Source: Thiomicrorhabdus sp. 6S3-12 | GTDB taxonomy: Bacteria; Pseudomonadota; Gammaproteobacteria; Thiomicrospirales; Thiomicrospiraceae | Reading direction: 5' to 3' | Length of the DNA stretch: 64,000 nucleotides | Assembly: GCF_017571475.1 (NCBI RefSeq) | Contig: NZ_JAGETW010000005.1 | Span: 161,542 to 225,541, forward strand | In this document: piece by piece, positions 14,555 to 23,532 of the stretch | Layout: every line of letters begins with the position of its first letter | How positions within the stretch are numbered: position 1 is the first letter of the stretch | Translations under genes and position numbers: made by a program | The notes under the pieces: model-generated | What the model was told of the DNA's origin: nothing | Database searches by the model: none | The model's input: only the letters and a program-made list of their open reading frames with translations

Positions 14555-15724
14555 CTATCGTTTGTGGTAATTAAGAATTGAAATCGGTACCGCTTTGCGT
14601 ACCGGGAATTCGGCAACTTCTCTGCGTTCAAGCAGGTGGTTGAGCAGGCTTTCGATCATACAGAGGTTTTTAAAGTCGTCTTTGGAGACTAATGAAATGG
14701 CTTGGCCTTTTTGCCCCGCACGTCCTGTTCGACCGATGCGGTGAATATATTCTTCTGCCGGGTATGGCAGGTCGTAGTTGACGACACGGCTCAGGTTTTG
14801 CATATCCAGTCCGCGAGCAGCAACACCGGTGGCGACCAGAAATTGCAGCTTACCGGTTTTAAATTCATTCCAGACTTTTTCGCGCTGTGCCTGACTGCGC
14901 CCGGCATGGATCGAGTCGGCAATAATGCCGCGTTTGCCGAGTTGCTCGACCAGTTTTGCGGCGGAGTGTTTTTTCTCGACAAATATCAGCGCTTGATCCC
15001 AGTTGTTCTCTTTAATCAAGTGGCTCAGCAGAGCCGATTTGGTGTCTTTGTCGACGGCAATCATCCACTGTTCAATATTCGGTGTTTTGCCTTTTGGCGC
15101 AATCTTAAGCTCAACCGCATCGTCATAAACCGTATCCGCCAGATAACGGACTTTGTCATTCAGGGTTGCCGAGAACAGCATGCTTTGACGGTTGCCTGGC
15201 AGACGTTCAATGATTTTATTGAGGTCTTCAATAAAGCCCATATCGAGCATTTTATCGGCTTCGTCGAGCACAAAGAATTCTAAGTCATTAAAATACAGAG
15301 CGCGCTGGTAGGCCATATCCAATAGTCTGCCGGGTGTCGTGACCAGAATATCGACACCTTGCGCCAGAGTCTCTTTGTCAGACTCTATGTCGGTACCACC
15401 GTAGATGGCGAGCGAACTTAAATTTAGGTATTTACCATAGTTTTTAATGCTGGTTTCGACCTGTTTAGCCAGCTCCCGGGTCGGAACCAGAATCAACGCA
15501 CGGATTGAGCGTCCGCGGACAGTTTCGCCATTATCGAGTTGTTCTAGAATCGGCAAGACAAAACTGGCGGTTTTTCCGGTTCCGGTTTGTGCCGAAGCAA
15601 TAATATCTTCGCCTTTCAGAAGTAATGGAATCGCTTTTTTCTGAATCTCAGTCGGTTGCTGGTAGTTCGCATCCTTAAGCGCTTTAAGAATCAGGCTGGA
15701 TAATCCGAGTTTGGCGAAAGACAT
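14555..15724 (-). CDS. DEAD-box RNA helicase, RhlE-like
   Basis: A compact 389-residue ATP-dependent RNA helicase. Q motif in residues 1-29 (PTEIQKKAIP); motif I AQTGTGKT at 45-52; [17 protein letters not shown] in FVLDEADKMLDMGF; SAT; and HRIGRTGR. Motif V reads ATGVAARGLD rather than the usual ATDIAARG, a substitution worth noting. The basic C-terminal extension is short, unlike the second RhlE-type helicase at 41715. Probable roles are ribosome assembly or mRNA decay in the cold. Transcribed alone. Confidence 0.93.
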   Translation of the reverse strand: MSFAKLGLSSLILKALKDANYQQPTEIQKKAIPLLLKGEDIIASAQTGTGKTASFVLPILEQLDNGETVRGRSIRALILVPTRELAKQVETSIKNYGKYLNLSSLAIYGGTDIESDKETLAQGVDILVTTPGRLLDMAYQRALYFNDLEFFVLDEADKMLDMGFIEDLNKIIERLPGNRQSMLFSATLNDKVRYLADTVYDDAVELKIAPKGKTPNIEQWMIAVDKDTKSALLSHLIKENNWDQALIFVEKKHSAAKLVEQLGKRGIIADSIHAGRSQAQREKVWNEFKTGKLQFLVATGVAARGLDMQNLSRVVNYDLPYPAEEYIHRIGRTGRAGQKGQAISLVSKDDFKNLCMIESLLNHLLERREVAEFPVRKAVPISILNYHKR

Positions 15725-15889
15725 TATGGCCTCGTGTCCGTTTTGAAGTTATGGGCTGAATTTTACGCGATTGTCTTGACCGAGATCGACGAAAATCCCT
15801 TTTAATTTATTATTCCTACGTCGTTAGATCAAATCAGAAAGAGTTAATTAAGATCGCCTGTCAATAGGCCTGTGATTCTGAGCAGTTAA

Positions 15890-16062
15890 GTTCTTGAAGT
15901 GGGTTTTCAAGGCTACTGTTTGTGTCGATATTCCTGACGGCAGGGGGGAGGAGTTTAGCGTGGGTTTCGTTTCTGTCGTTTCTATAAACATTGATGGAAG
16001 AGCTGTTCTAATCAAGTTTTCTCAACTGGTCACAGCGACGTTACCGTCCTTAAATTTCACTT
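15890..16062 (-). pseudogene. Degenerate fragment of an SMP-30/NHL-like gene
   Basis: This stretch aligns with the 3' part of the intact gene at 17900-18790 over about 150 bases: the plus-strand words TTTCTATAAACAT and the CATAGCGA-like and TTTAA-TTCAC ends recur in the same order at 17960-18092. On the minus strand it reads VKFKDGNVAVTS before an in-frame stop, against VKLKDGSLAMSS in the intact protein. Small insertions and stops show it is dead. It occupies most of the otherwise gene-free 15725-16122 gap. Confidence 0.7.
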
Positions 16063-16079
16063 TACGCATTAATTAATTA

Positions 16080-16111
16080 AAAAAGGGGATGTTTATAAAC
16101 GATCCCCTTTT
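16080..16111 (-). terminator. Terminator of the DUF3617 gene
   Basis: AAAAGGGGAT / ATCCCCTTTT stem around an 11-base loop. On the minus strand the arm ends in four U, continued by the T's complementary to the preceding A-run. Confidence 0.82.
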
Positions 16112-16122
16112 TCTGTCAGCGC

Positions 16123-16524
16123 TTAATCACAAGGCCCGATGTAGGTGCCTTTGATTGTAGAATTCATTTTCATACCGGCGGCGGTTGTGGTCATCTTGCC
16201 GTTCATGCTTTTACCGTTGTAGGTAATCTCTCCGCTTCCGGAAGAATCGTTACATTTGAATTGCCACGTGACGGTATTGCCGTTGATATCATGTTGCATC
16301 ATTTCACATTCCGAACCGTCCTGATTTTTCTGTTCGGGAACCAGATCCTGTTCAGTTATACACTGCTCGACGGTGACAGGTGGAATCATCATTGGCATGC
16401 CTTCCATTTCGATAGTCGTCTGGATTCGCCATTTACCTTCTTCCATGTTTATTTCACTTGTATCCGCCGAACAGCCGGAAACCAATAATGACAGGAGAAG
16501 GAGTAACGCTCTGCTGCTTTTCAT
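16123..16524 (-). CDS. DUF3617-family lipoprotein
   Basis: A 133-residue exported protein. The lipobox LVSGC at about 14-18 gives a lipidated Cys18 after signal-peptidase-II cleavage. The mature part has the DUF3617 pattern: GKWRIQTTIEMEGMP, a Met/Pro-rich stretch, the paired cysteines EQCITEQDLVP and GSECEMM, then TWQFKC and a terminal GPCD, so disulfides are likely. The function of DUF3617 is not established. The SD is AGAGG just upstream of 16524. Confidence 0.87.
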   Translation of the reverse strand: MKSSRALLLLLSLLVSGCSADTSEINMEEGKWRIQTTIEMEGMPMMIPPVTVEQCITEQDLVPEQKNQDGSECEMMQHDINGNTVTWQFKCNDSSGSGEITYNGKSMNGKMTTTAAGMKMNSTIKGTYIGPCD

Positions 16525-16650
16525 ATAAACCTCTTTTATCTATTTATTTTTCTCTGGTGGCAATTGATCAAAATCAATCTGTCTTTTCAACGACTAAAAA
16601 CAATTGTGATATCTTTAGTTGGCAATATCAATAAAAAAAAGGATAAAACG

Positions 16651-17712
16651 ATGTACAAGATGTCACAGGTCATAAAAATGCTTTTAGCATTTGCGGTCGC
16701 GATCGGAAGTACTAATCTGTATGCCGCTATAGAGAAGAATGAAGGACTGCTTCATCAGGATCTGGTGCTTTACAACGGCAAGAAAGGTGATCCTTATACT
16801 ATGTTTTATCCATTTGAAGTGACCAAGCCGGGCAGGGTCAATATCGAAGTAAAAGTGAACAACTATAAGCCTGAAAGATTCAGAGATGCGAATCGCCCGG
16901 TGCGTATGATGCTGGTGGATTCCCGTTTCTTCTCAGCTGAGAAAAAGCCGATGAATCAGAGTCAGTTCCAAAAGATCGTTAACGATATTAATAAATATAA
17001 TCCGGCCGAGTATATCGCCGGTGATCAGATTCGAGGAATTACCAGAGCGCTCAAAAAAACACTCGATGGGCTGATGGGCAAAAAACGTAAGCCTAAACCT
17101 TTACCTGGATACATCCATGTTTACTCAAATACGGTACGTTTTGCCTCCACTCCGGATAACCAGGTCACCGTCGGGAGACGACATTATGATATCGATGCGG
17201 TGGAATTGTCGTTGACTCAAGGGATGTACTTTGTGGTATTGGAGAATGTAAGCCGCAGCCTGGCACCGGAGATCGAACTGAAAGTCGATTTCCCTGGCGA
17301 GCAGTATGCAGTGGCTGACAACCTGATGCCTCCCCGTGACCTTGGGATCCGTATGATACGGTTAAGCGGTGATAAAGTTCATGTGCAGGTCAGAAACAAT
17401 GGCGAAGGTCGTTTGAGCGACGACTTGTATGAGCGCAGAGGTAAGGATGCTTTCGCACTGAACATCAAAGTGAATGGGAAACACTGGGGCGGCGTTACTC
17501 TAAAGGGACTTGACCCGGATCGCGTGTTAAAGACGCCGGGAAGTCGTGTCGGTTATACATTTGATAAGCTGAAAATCGATAAGACGACTGAGATTACAGC
17601 GACATTGACAATGCCGAAATTCAAAGACGCCAATCGGAAGAACAACAGCAAAAGCGTGACATTTGAAGTCGATAAACCGTCTGCACAGATGCCTATGATG
17701 CAGGTACGTTAA
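16651..17712 (+). CDS. Exported protein of unknown function with CARDB-like C-terminus
   Basis: 353 residues with a Sec signal peptide (MYKMSQVIKMLLAFAVAIG, cleavage after LYA-A). The start at 16651 follows AAAAGG by eight bases; the longer frame from 16564 has no site. The mature protein is mainly beta-type. An N-terminal region (about 30-75) resembles a secreted-protein beta sandwich (FYPFEVTKPGRVNIEVKVN), the middle is basic, and the last 120 residues (VQVRNNGEGRL, ATLTMPKFKDANRKNNSKS) look like a CARDB adhesion-like fold. No enzymatic motif was seen. A role in surface or periplasmic binding is inference. Confidence 0.75.
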   Translation: MYKMSQVIKMLLAFAVAIGSTNLYAAIEKNEGLLHQDLVLYNGKKGDPYTMFYPFEVTKPGRVNIEVKVNNYKPERFRDANRPVRMMLVDSRFFSAEKKPMNQSQFQKIVNDINKYNPAEYIAGDQIRGITRALKKTLDGLMGKKRKPKPLPGYIHVYSNTVRFASTPDNQVTVGRRHYDIDAVELSLTQGMYFVVLENVSRSLAPEIELKVDFPGEQYAVADNLMPPRDLGIRMIRLSGDKVHVQVRNNGEGRLSDDLYERRGKDAFALNIKVNGKHWGGVTLKGLDPDRVLKTPGSRVGYTFDKLKIDKTTEITATLTMPKFKDANRKNNSKSVTFEVDKPSAQMPMMQVR

Positions 17713-17796
17713 GCTTTCACCTATGTTTTAAAATTTACTTGCTGACTTAAGGCAAACCGAAATTAATGAAACCGGGATTGCTTTAGTTGCAAGATT

Positions 17797-17824
17797 AAAA
17801 AAGCCTGCAATTGCAGGCTTTTCT
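17797..17824 (+). terminator. Rho-independent terminator
   Basis: AAGCCTGCAATTGCAGGCTT is a perfect 20-base palindrome preceded by A6 and followed by TTCTG, so it can serve both strands, closing the 16651 gene and perhaps the facing 17900 gene. Confidence 0.8.
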
Positions 17825-17899
17825 GTATTAAGGATGTGTTTGCTATGGCCTGATTGGCAATAGCCTTGATCCCTAAAGAGAGTCGTTTCCGCTTGTGTT

Positions 17900-18790
17900 T
17901 TACAGCGGTAAAATCAACACCTTGTCTTCATTAAAGAGCGGAATCAGTAAACGGTTACGTTTTGTATCGACATCCATATCGGCAGGGGAGTTAAGGAACT
18001 CGGCAATGGTCTCGTATTCGCCGTTTCTATAAACATCGATGGATGAGCTTTCCCAGCTGGACATAGCGAGGCTACCATCCTTTAACTTCACCAGACCGTC
18101 CAATCGCGCACCGTAGGGCTCAGGCATTTCCGTGATCTCGCCTTGCTCGTTCATCTTGACCATTTTCGCGCTGCTGAAAAAGACCACGTAAATATCGCCA
18201 TTATCATTCAGAATGCCGTTCGGTCTGCCCATGTCGGGATCTTTCAGAATGGTTTCAATCTTGCCGTTTGTCCAAACTTTATAGATGGCATCGGTACCGG
18301 AAGATTCAAACCCCGGTTTCATGCCGGTATCGGTGACATAGACGGAGTCGCCATCGGCGGGGGTAATGCCGTTCAAAAAGCTGCTGCCCTTAACGTCAAT
18401 CGAAGACAGCTGTTTGCCGCTTGGCAGTTCAAATACACGTATTTGAGTGATATCGGCGACAAAGAGTTTATTGCCTATAATCGTCATACCTTTAGGAGCG
18501 TGTAATTCAACGTTGCTATCTGCGCCATCAATCCATTTCAGGTCAACGACTTTACCGTCCGGACTCAGTTTTGAGATAAAACCGTTGTCGTCGGCATCGA
18601 ATGGACTGCCGTTGATATTCGTGACCAGATATAGATCTTCGGCGGCATAATATTCGACCGATTCCGGCGTTGCAAAACCGACATCGCTTACCATGATTCT
18701 TGAGGTTTCCGGGTTTGCAGCGCTGTTCATAGACCACAGTGCGGTCAGTGAAGCGAAGAAAAACGTTTTAATACTTCGGGTAGATTTCAT
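17900..18790 (-). CDS. SMP-30/gluconolactonase-like beta-propeller protein, exported
   Basis: 296 residues with a signal peptide (MKSTRSIKTFFFASLTALW, cleavage near NSAA). AGGAGTTGATT just before the ATG fixes the start; the frame runs further upstream without support. The repeated blades (PESVEYYAAEDLYLVTN, APKGMTIIGNKLFVAD, RPNGILNDNGDIYVVF, DGLVKLKDGSLAMSS, SPADMDVDTKRNRLLIPLF) are typical of the SMP-30/strictosidine-synthase six-bladed propeller. The metal-ligand Glu/Asn/Asp pattern is plausible. Substrate unknown; lactonase activity is only a family guess. A broken paralogue lies at 15890-16062. Confidence 0.85.
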   Translation of the reverse strand: MKSTRSIKTFFFASLTALWSMNSAANPETSRIMVSDVGFATPESVEYYAAEDLYLVTNINGSPFDADDNGFISKLSPDGKVVDLKWIDGADSNVELHAPKGMTIIGNKLFVADITQIRVFELPSGKQLSSIDVKGSSFLNGITPADGDSVYVTDTGMKPGFESSGTDAIYKVWTNGKIETILKDPDMGRPNGILNDNGDIYVVFFSSAKMVKMNEQGEITEMPEPYGARLDGLVKLKDGSLAMSSWESSSIDVYRNGEYETIAEFLNSPADMDVDTKRNRLLIPLFNEDKVLILPL

Positions 18791-19097
18791 AATCAACTCC
18801 TGAAAAGGTGGATACTCTGGTTGGACACTGGTCGCAGTGTTTTGCCTGTTTATTGTAGCGCGCCTGATTGTCATTAGGGCTAACCGCAATGACCTGCTAT
18901 TGTACGGGAAATGACTACGTAGTTTTACGATTTGCCTCTTAGCGAGAAAATGCTGTTGGGCCTAATCTGTCGTCTCAATTATCTTTGATTCGAAAATTTT
19001 CCGGATCGCAAAAACAAAAAAGCCGAGTCATTGCGGACTCGGCTTTTTTATCTGATTTTCAAGCTCGAAGTGCCGTTTGCACCGAGCGGAAAAAATC
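18791..19097. other. Gap between SMP-30-like gene and cold-shock gene
   Basis: The upstream half should hold the promoter of the 17900-18790 gene, but no strong boxes stand out. The downstream half holds the cold-shock gene's terminator. No coding signal was seen. Confidence 0.6.
19010..19051 (-). terminator. Bidirectional terminator after the cold-shock gene
   Basis: AGCCGAGTC / GACTCGGCT stem at 19021-19044, flanked by an A-run on the left (T-tract for the minus strand) and T7 on the right. Confidence 0.9.
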
Positions 19098-19307
19098 TTA
19101 GATTACGGTAATGTTTTCAGCTTGTGGGCCTTTTGGTCCTGGCTTAACAACAAATTCTACCGCCTGGCCTTCAGCCAAAGTTTTAAAACCTGAACTGACA
19201 ATCGCGCTGAAGTGAGCGAAAACATCCGGGCCAGACTGCTGTTCGATAAATCCGAAACCTTTGGTTTCATTGAACCACTTAACGGTTCCTGTAACTGTAT
19301 TAGACAT
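19098..19307 (-). CDS. Cold-shock domain protein (CspA family)
   Basis: A 69-residue single-stranded nucleic-acid chaperone. RNP1 is KGFGFI (16-21) and RNP2 is VFAHF (29-33); [13 protein letters not shown] and [10 protein letters not shown] are standard. TAGGAT lies eight bases before the ATG. The AT-rich leader of about 150 nt between a TATACT box and the start resembles the long cold-responsive leaders of cspA-type genes, so cold induction is plausible. Confidence 0.97.
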   Translation of the reverse strand: MSNTVTGTVKWFNETKGFGFIEQQSGPDVFAHFSAIVSSGFKTLAEGQAVEFVVKPGPKGPQAENITVI

Positions 19308-19630
19308 AATAACATCCTAAAATTTTAATAAATAATGTTGCCTGCAATAGGCGTGACTTGCTAGAGATAAATACTGGTGGAACTTAGATACTGCAGGACG
19401 AGGTGTTACGGAAATAATACAGCGAAATGTAGAATGTAAATCTTTATAGAATTTTTCAAGCCCGTGAAGTATACGGGGGAATTCGTTAAATAGCCAGAAA
19501 TAATGCAATTATTTGATAAAAAAGTGAAAAAATATCGAGTTCGATTGAACGCAGGCTGTTGCATGAGGCGTGATGGAAGCGGTTTTTGGGCGAGTTTGCG
19601 AATTCTAAGCGGCGGTATTCAAGCGCCTAT
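19308..19630 (-). promoter_or_regulatory. Long leader and candidate promoter of the cold-shock gene
   Basis: On the minus strand TATACT (19468-19473) is a good -10; the -35 18 bases upstream is weak. Transcription would start near 19461 and give a leader of about 150 nt rich in A/T. The rest of the gap to 19630 shows no gene. Confidence 0.5.
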
Positions 19631-20293
19631 TCACTTGTGCTTTTTTTTGCGCAGATAGGTCAACACAACCCCTTTAAAGGCCGGTGCGTCGTCATTGGGT
19701 TCCGGTTTGTATTGCTGGTGACTGAAACCCAGTTCGATCATTTTTTTGCTGAATTTGGCATGATTGCCGCGCCCGGGATCAACAATAATGACTTCGCATT
19801 CATCCTCGGCATGTTGCTCGATAAATTCCGAAAGCAGGGCAATATGATTCTGTTCGTACAGTAAATCGGAGCCGATAATCACATCAAAGGTGCCGAGCTG
19901 GTTATGCTGATCATGCCATCCGGTGCGCAGGAAAGGAATAGCCTTACCGTGGTTCAGATCGGTGTTTTTAGCCAAAAAGTTACCGGCTTCAGGGTGGTAA
20001 TCTGTAGCAGTGATATCGGCATGACGCGCATTCAACAGCAAACTGGACAAACCGATGCCGCAGCCGACTTCGAGAATACGTTTGCCTTGAATATCAAAAT
20101 CCTGCATTTTGTCGGCCAGTATTCGGCTCGATTCCCAAACGACTCCGAACAAAGACCACTGCGCATCGGAAATCCCCAGGGCTTCGGCTTCGCCGAAAGG
20201 ATCGGAAAATTGGTTTTTATCGCGCAGACAGCGCAGATGGATATCAAATTCTTTGAATTCAATGGTTTGGTACAGAATACGAAATGGAAACAT
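19631..20293 (-). CDS. SAM-dependent methyltransferase, METTL21/Methyltransf_16-like
   Basis: A 220-residue class I methyltransferase. The SAM-binding motif I is ILEVGCGIGLSSLL at about residues 73-86, with the acidic ATDYHPEA after strand 2 and FDVIIGSDLLYE as motif IV. The ordering and the WESS stretch before motif I resemble the protein-lysine methyltransferase group of METTL21-like enzymes. The substrate is unknown. Basic C-terminal end LRKKKHK. No operon partner. Confidence 0.85.
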   Translation of the reverse strand: MFPFRILYQTIEFKEFDIHLRCLRDKNQFSDPFGEAEALGISDAQWSLFGVVWESSRILADKMQDFDIQGKRILEVGCGIGLSSLLLNARHADITATDYHPEAGNFLAKNTDLNHGKAIPFLRTGWHDQHNQLGTFDVIIGSDLLYEQNHIALLSEFIEQHAEDECEVIIVDPGRGNHAKFSKKMIELGFSHQQYKPEPNDDAPAFKGVVLTYLRKKKHK

Positions 20294-20477
20294 AGCGAGC
20301 AGCGCTCCAGAAATTGTTGACGGGTAATCGCAACAAGTCCGGCTAAAAATTCGCTACGTCGAATAAGTTACTATACGCGCAATTGGCTGTGGCTGCTGGT
20401 TTTAATAGGTTAATAGCCACTGACTCAGTGATGAATCGGGCCTCTCATCAAGACGAGAGGCATATGTTATTCGTGAA

Positions 20478-21041
20478 TTACCAGACCAGATCGTCCGGAA
20501 TCTCGAATTTGGCGTAGTAGTCTTCGTCTTCCTTGGAGAGTTTGGTTTCCAGGCTTTCGTTTTTAACGATCACGGATGCATCACGCTGCTCGATTTTTTC
20601 CTGCAGTTCGGCTTTGATCAGAGCGTAACCTTTGCCGAAACGGACGATCAGGATTTTTTCGCTGGCGAGTCCTTTTTGGGTTTTTTCATTTACATTCAGC
20701 GTTTTGACCGCTGTGCCGTCGGAAAAGTTATAAACGATATCGCCTTCGTAGCCTTTGAGCTGATTGCTTTGAATAATCTGTCTCAGTTCGGCTTGCTTGG
20801 CCTTCTCAGCCTGCTCCTGCTGGCGTTTCTGATTCAACTCGCGATCGCGTTGTGCTTTTTCTTCGGCCGCTTTGGCGGCGAGCAGAGCGGCTTCGTTCTG
20901 TGGATCGCCGTTTTGACCTTTTTTGCTCTTATTGGCTTTTTTCTGTTTGTTTTGCTGCTGCTTTTCACGTTGAACTTTTTTGGCTCTTTTATCATCGACT
21001 AAGCCGGATTTTTTCAGTTGGTCAAAGAGTGAACCCGCCAT
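20478..21041 (-). CDS. DUF2058 protein (YaiL-like)
   Basis: 187 residues. The N-terminus MAGSLFDQLKKSGLVD and a long, highly charged Lys/Gln/Glu helix (about 18-110) are characteristic of the YaiL/DUF2058 family, followed by a compact C-terminal domain (YNFSDGTAVKTLNV, VRFGKGYALI) ending DDLVW. Family members are described as nucleoprotein or polynucleotide-associated, without an established reaction. A short hairpin at 20441-20460 follows the gene but lacks a T-tract. Confidence 0.87.
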   Translation of the reverse strand: MAGSLFDQLKKSGLVDDKRAKKVQREKQQQNKQKKANKSKKGQNGDPQNEAALLAAKAAEEKAQRDRELNQKRQQEQAEKAKQAELRQIIQSNQLKGYEGDIVYNFSDGTAVKTLNVNEKTQKGLASEKILIVRFGKGYALIKAELQEKIEQRDASVIVKNESLETKLSKEDEDYYAKFEIPDDLVW

Positions 21042-21268
21042 GACTGCATTCCCGAAGTTATTTTTAAAGGCGCTTATTTTACGCTAAATTCTGCGCAGCT
21101 TAAGGCTTGTTTACGCGGGCGTATGGAAAAGGTTTTGACTGGTGAAACGGGGGTGAATAAAGCGCAAGAGTGCTGCTTTGTAATTCGAGATTGAAAGACA
21201 GAGGACAGAAAATATCGAAACTGAGCAGAAGCGGCTAGCAGCGATTTGCTGCTTGGCCGCATGGATGA

Positions 21269-22339
21269 CTAACTTTGCATAAACGGATAGTCGGTGTAGC
21301 CTTCCGCACCAGAGGTGTAGAAGGTGTCGGGATCCGGATTATTCAAAGCTGCCCCCGCCTGGACACGCGCCGGAAGATCCGGATTGGCCAGGAAGCCGGT
21401 TCCAAAGGCGACCGAGTCGGCCATGTTGTTGTCGATGGTCTGCGCTGCTTCTTCTGCGGAATAGCCCATATTGACCATCAGGTGGCCTTTATAGTGTTCG
21501 CGGGCGATAGGAATGACATCGGCTTTCTGTATGCCGAAAAAGTCGGCACGCATGACATGCAGATAAGCTAAATCAAATTGATTCAGGTGCTGTGACAAAT
21601 AACGAATCCACGCTTCCGGATCGCTGTCTTGCATGCTATTGAAGCTGTTGAGCGGTGAAAGACGCAAGCCGACGCGTTCACCGCCGATCTCGTTGGTGAC
21701 GGCGGTAAGGATTTCGCTCAAAAAGCGTGCGCGGTTTTCCAGAGAGCCGCCGTATTCATCGCTGCGCTGGTTGCAGCCGTCACGCAGAAACTGGTCGATA
21801 AGGTAACCGTTGGCTCCGTGTACTTCGACGCCGTCGAAACCGGCGGCAATGGCATTTGCGGCACCTTGGCGGAAATCGTCGACAATTGCCGCGATTTCTT
21901 CCTGCGTGAGTTCATGGGGAACTGTATAGGGTTTTTTGCCTTCCGGCGTATGGGTTTCGTCGTCAATGGCGACGGCGCTTGAACTGACCGCCTCTTTGCC
22001 GTTGTTGAGCAGAGGATGGGCGGCGCGGCCAGCATGCCAGATTTGCAGATAAATACGTCCGCCGGCATTATGCACGGAGTCGGTTACTTTCTTCCAGCCG
22101 TCGATCTGTTCCTGAGAATAGATGCCGGGATCGTTACCGAATGCCGACGTTTGCGGTGTGACCATACTGCATTCGGTAATGATTAATCCCGCGCTGGCGC
22201 GTTGAGTATAGTACTCGGCCATCAGCTCGTTGGGGATATGGTTTATCGCCCGGCAACGGGTAAGCGGAGCCATGACAAAGCGGTTGTCGAGAGTGAGGTT
22301 TCCTAGCTGTACAGGTTGAAAAAGTGTATCTGTCGACAT
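21269..22339 (-). CDS. Old Yellow Enzyme family NADH:flavin oxidoreductase (NemA-like)
   Basis: A 356-residue FMN TIM-barrel ene-reductase. Conserved features: RFVMAPLTRCRA near the N-terminus, the LQIWHAGRAAHP strand, and the substrate-binding pair in EVHGANGYLIDQFLRDG, followed by EYGGSLENRARF, all typical of classical OYEs such as NemA and PETN reductase. It would reduce activated C=C bonds, nitro groups or electrophiles. The canonical C-terminal FMN-phosphate loop is seen as VAFGTGFLANPDLP. Monocistronic, with AGGAA before the ATG. Confidence 0.95.
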   Translation of the reverse strand: MSTDTLFQPVQLGNLTLDNRFVMAPLTRCRAINHIPNELMAEYYTQRASAGLIITECSMVTPQTSAFGNDPGIYSQEQIDGWKKVTDSVHNAGGRIYLQIWHAGRAAHPLLNNGKEAVSSSAVAIDDETHTPEGKKPYTVPHELTQEEIAAIVDDFRQGAANAIAAGFDGVEVHGANGYLIDQFLRDGCNQRSDEYGGSLENRARFLSEILTAVTNEIGGERVGLRLSPLNSFNSMQDSDPEAWIRYLSQHLNQFDLAYLHVMRADFFGIQKADVIPIAREHYKGHLMVNMGYSAEEAAQTIDNNMADSVAFGTGFLANPDLPARVQAGAALNNPDPDTFYTSGAEGYTDYPFMQS

Positions 22340-22712
22340 GGTAACGTTCCTTCCTTATGGAAAAGTCCTGTGGATGTTGCTGCTGTAAAGTCAGTATTCG
22401 CTTGCCGGCTCACGGTCATACGGCGCACTCAATAATTTGAACCGAACAACTTGATGCGTAGGTGAGCGTGCATGATTGTGGAAGTCCGACTCTGGCAACG
22501 GGCTCGAATAAATCATTATATTCATTGTTGTCGATTGATTGGTTTTTTTGCGTAGCAATCTTGAAAACGGCGCTGCAAATAGACCTATATTCGAATTGAC
22601 TCGATTGTAGTGCGCTTTGTTTTGTCTGATTCGATCCGATCGACTTATGCGATCTGAGGTGCCAGATCCGGTCTATAATCTTCGTTTATGAATCAGACTC
22701 TTAGGAAGAAAA
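22340..22712 (+). promoter_or_regulatory. Divergent gap with a candidate promoter for the HAD gene
   Basis: A perfect TATAAT at 22674-22679 lies 34 bases before the downstream start; its -35 region (22651-22656) is poor. The other end must hold the promoter of the OYE gene. No gene is seen in the rest. Confidence 0.45.
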
Positions 22713-23186
22713 ATGCTGCAGATAGAAATTCCCGGTAATCAAACGCTGGCTTTGGCGCATCTGGTATTGGACTACAACGGGACAATTGCCTGTGACGGCG
22801 CCATCAAAAACGGTGTGATCGATAAATTGCGTGATCTTTCGCAGTATTTGCAGGTGCATGTTATTACCGCGGATACGCACGGCTCGGTGCATAAAGCCTG
22901 TGCGCAAACCTTTATCACCATTCATGTGATTGCCAAAAACGATCAGGATCGTCAGAAACTGGAATATATCAGACAACTGGGGGCGCAAAACTGTGTCGCC
23001 GCAGGAAACGGTGTTAACGATGCTTTGATGTTGCATGAGGCTGGTCTCGGGATTGCGGTGATGCAGGAAGAGGGCTGCGCAACCAAAACGCTGATGGCCA
23101 GCGATCTGCTTTTCGGTTCGATTGACGATTTGCTGGATTCTCTGCTGCAACCGAAACGACTGATCGCTTCGTTACGCAATGGATAA
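22713..23186 (+). CDS. Soluble HAD-family protein related to P-type ATPase phosphorylation domain
   Basis: 157 residues. Motif I reads LDYNGTIA (Asp20, Asn22), between the DKTGT of P-type ATPases and the DxDGT of HAD phosphatases; motif III/IV is AAGNGVNDALML, strongly P-ATPase-like, followed by GLGIAVMQEEGCATKTLMASD. This layout belongs to the stand-alone 'soluble P-type ATPase' group. Replacement of the second Asp by Asn may slow dephosphorylation. AGGAAG lies six bases before the ATG. Cellular role unknown. Confidence 0.85.
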   Translation: MLQIEIPGNQTLALAHLVLDYNGTIACDGAIKNGVIDKLRDLSQYLQVHVITADTHGSVHKACAQTFITIHVIAKNDQDRQKLEYIRQLGAQNCVAAGNGVNDALMLHEAGLGIAVMQEEGCATKTLMASDLLFGSIDDLLDSLLQPKRLIASLRNG

Positions 23187-23532
23187 CGGTTTAAGCAGGT
23201 GGGGTCTACTTGCGAGTGTCTGCTGTAAGCGCAGATCGGACTATGCTTGTTTGCTGATGTGAAACAGGTTCAGCGGCCGTGAGCGAATGCCCGGATACCC
23301 GCTGATTCCATTACTGAACAGTAAAATTTAAGTACTTGATTTAGTAGAGAGTAATTTTTATTTAATTCCTTATTTTGTCTTTTAACTACGTATTTATAGG
23401 TATATGATGGATATGCGCCTCCTGTAAATTACGGCTTCGCTGATGAAGCCGTATTTGTTGGAGATTCATAGGCCTTGCCTTAAAAGTTTTGTATGTATTT
23501 AACAAATTTGAGTCATGGCAAAGGAGTTAATC
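23187..23532. other. Gap with one hairpin
   Basis: TACGGCTTC / GAAGCCGTA (23430-23453) forms a perfect nine-base-pair stem with six-base loop, followed only by TTTGTTGG, so termination for the upstream gene would be weak. AT-rich sequence at 23340-23410 may contain the rhodanese promoter. No coding signal. Confidence 0.55.

Noticed and set aside
15894..16076. 60-codon plus-strand frame
   Set aside because: It lies antisense to the SMP-30-like relic and is explained by it.
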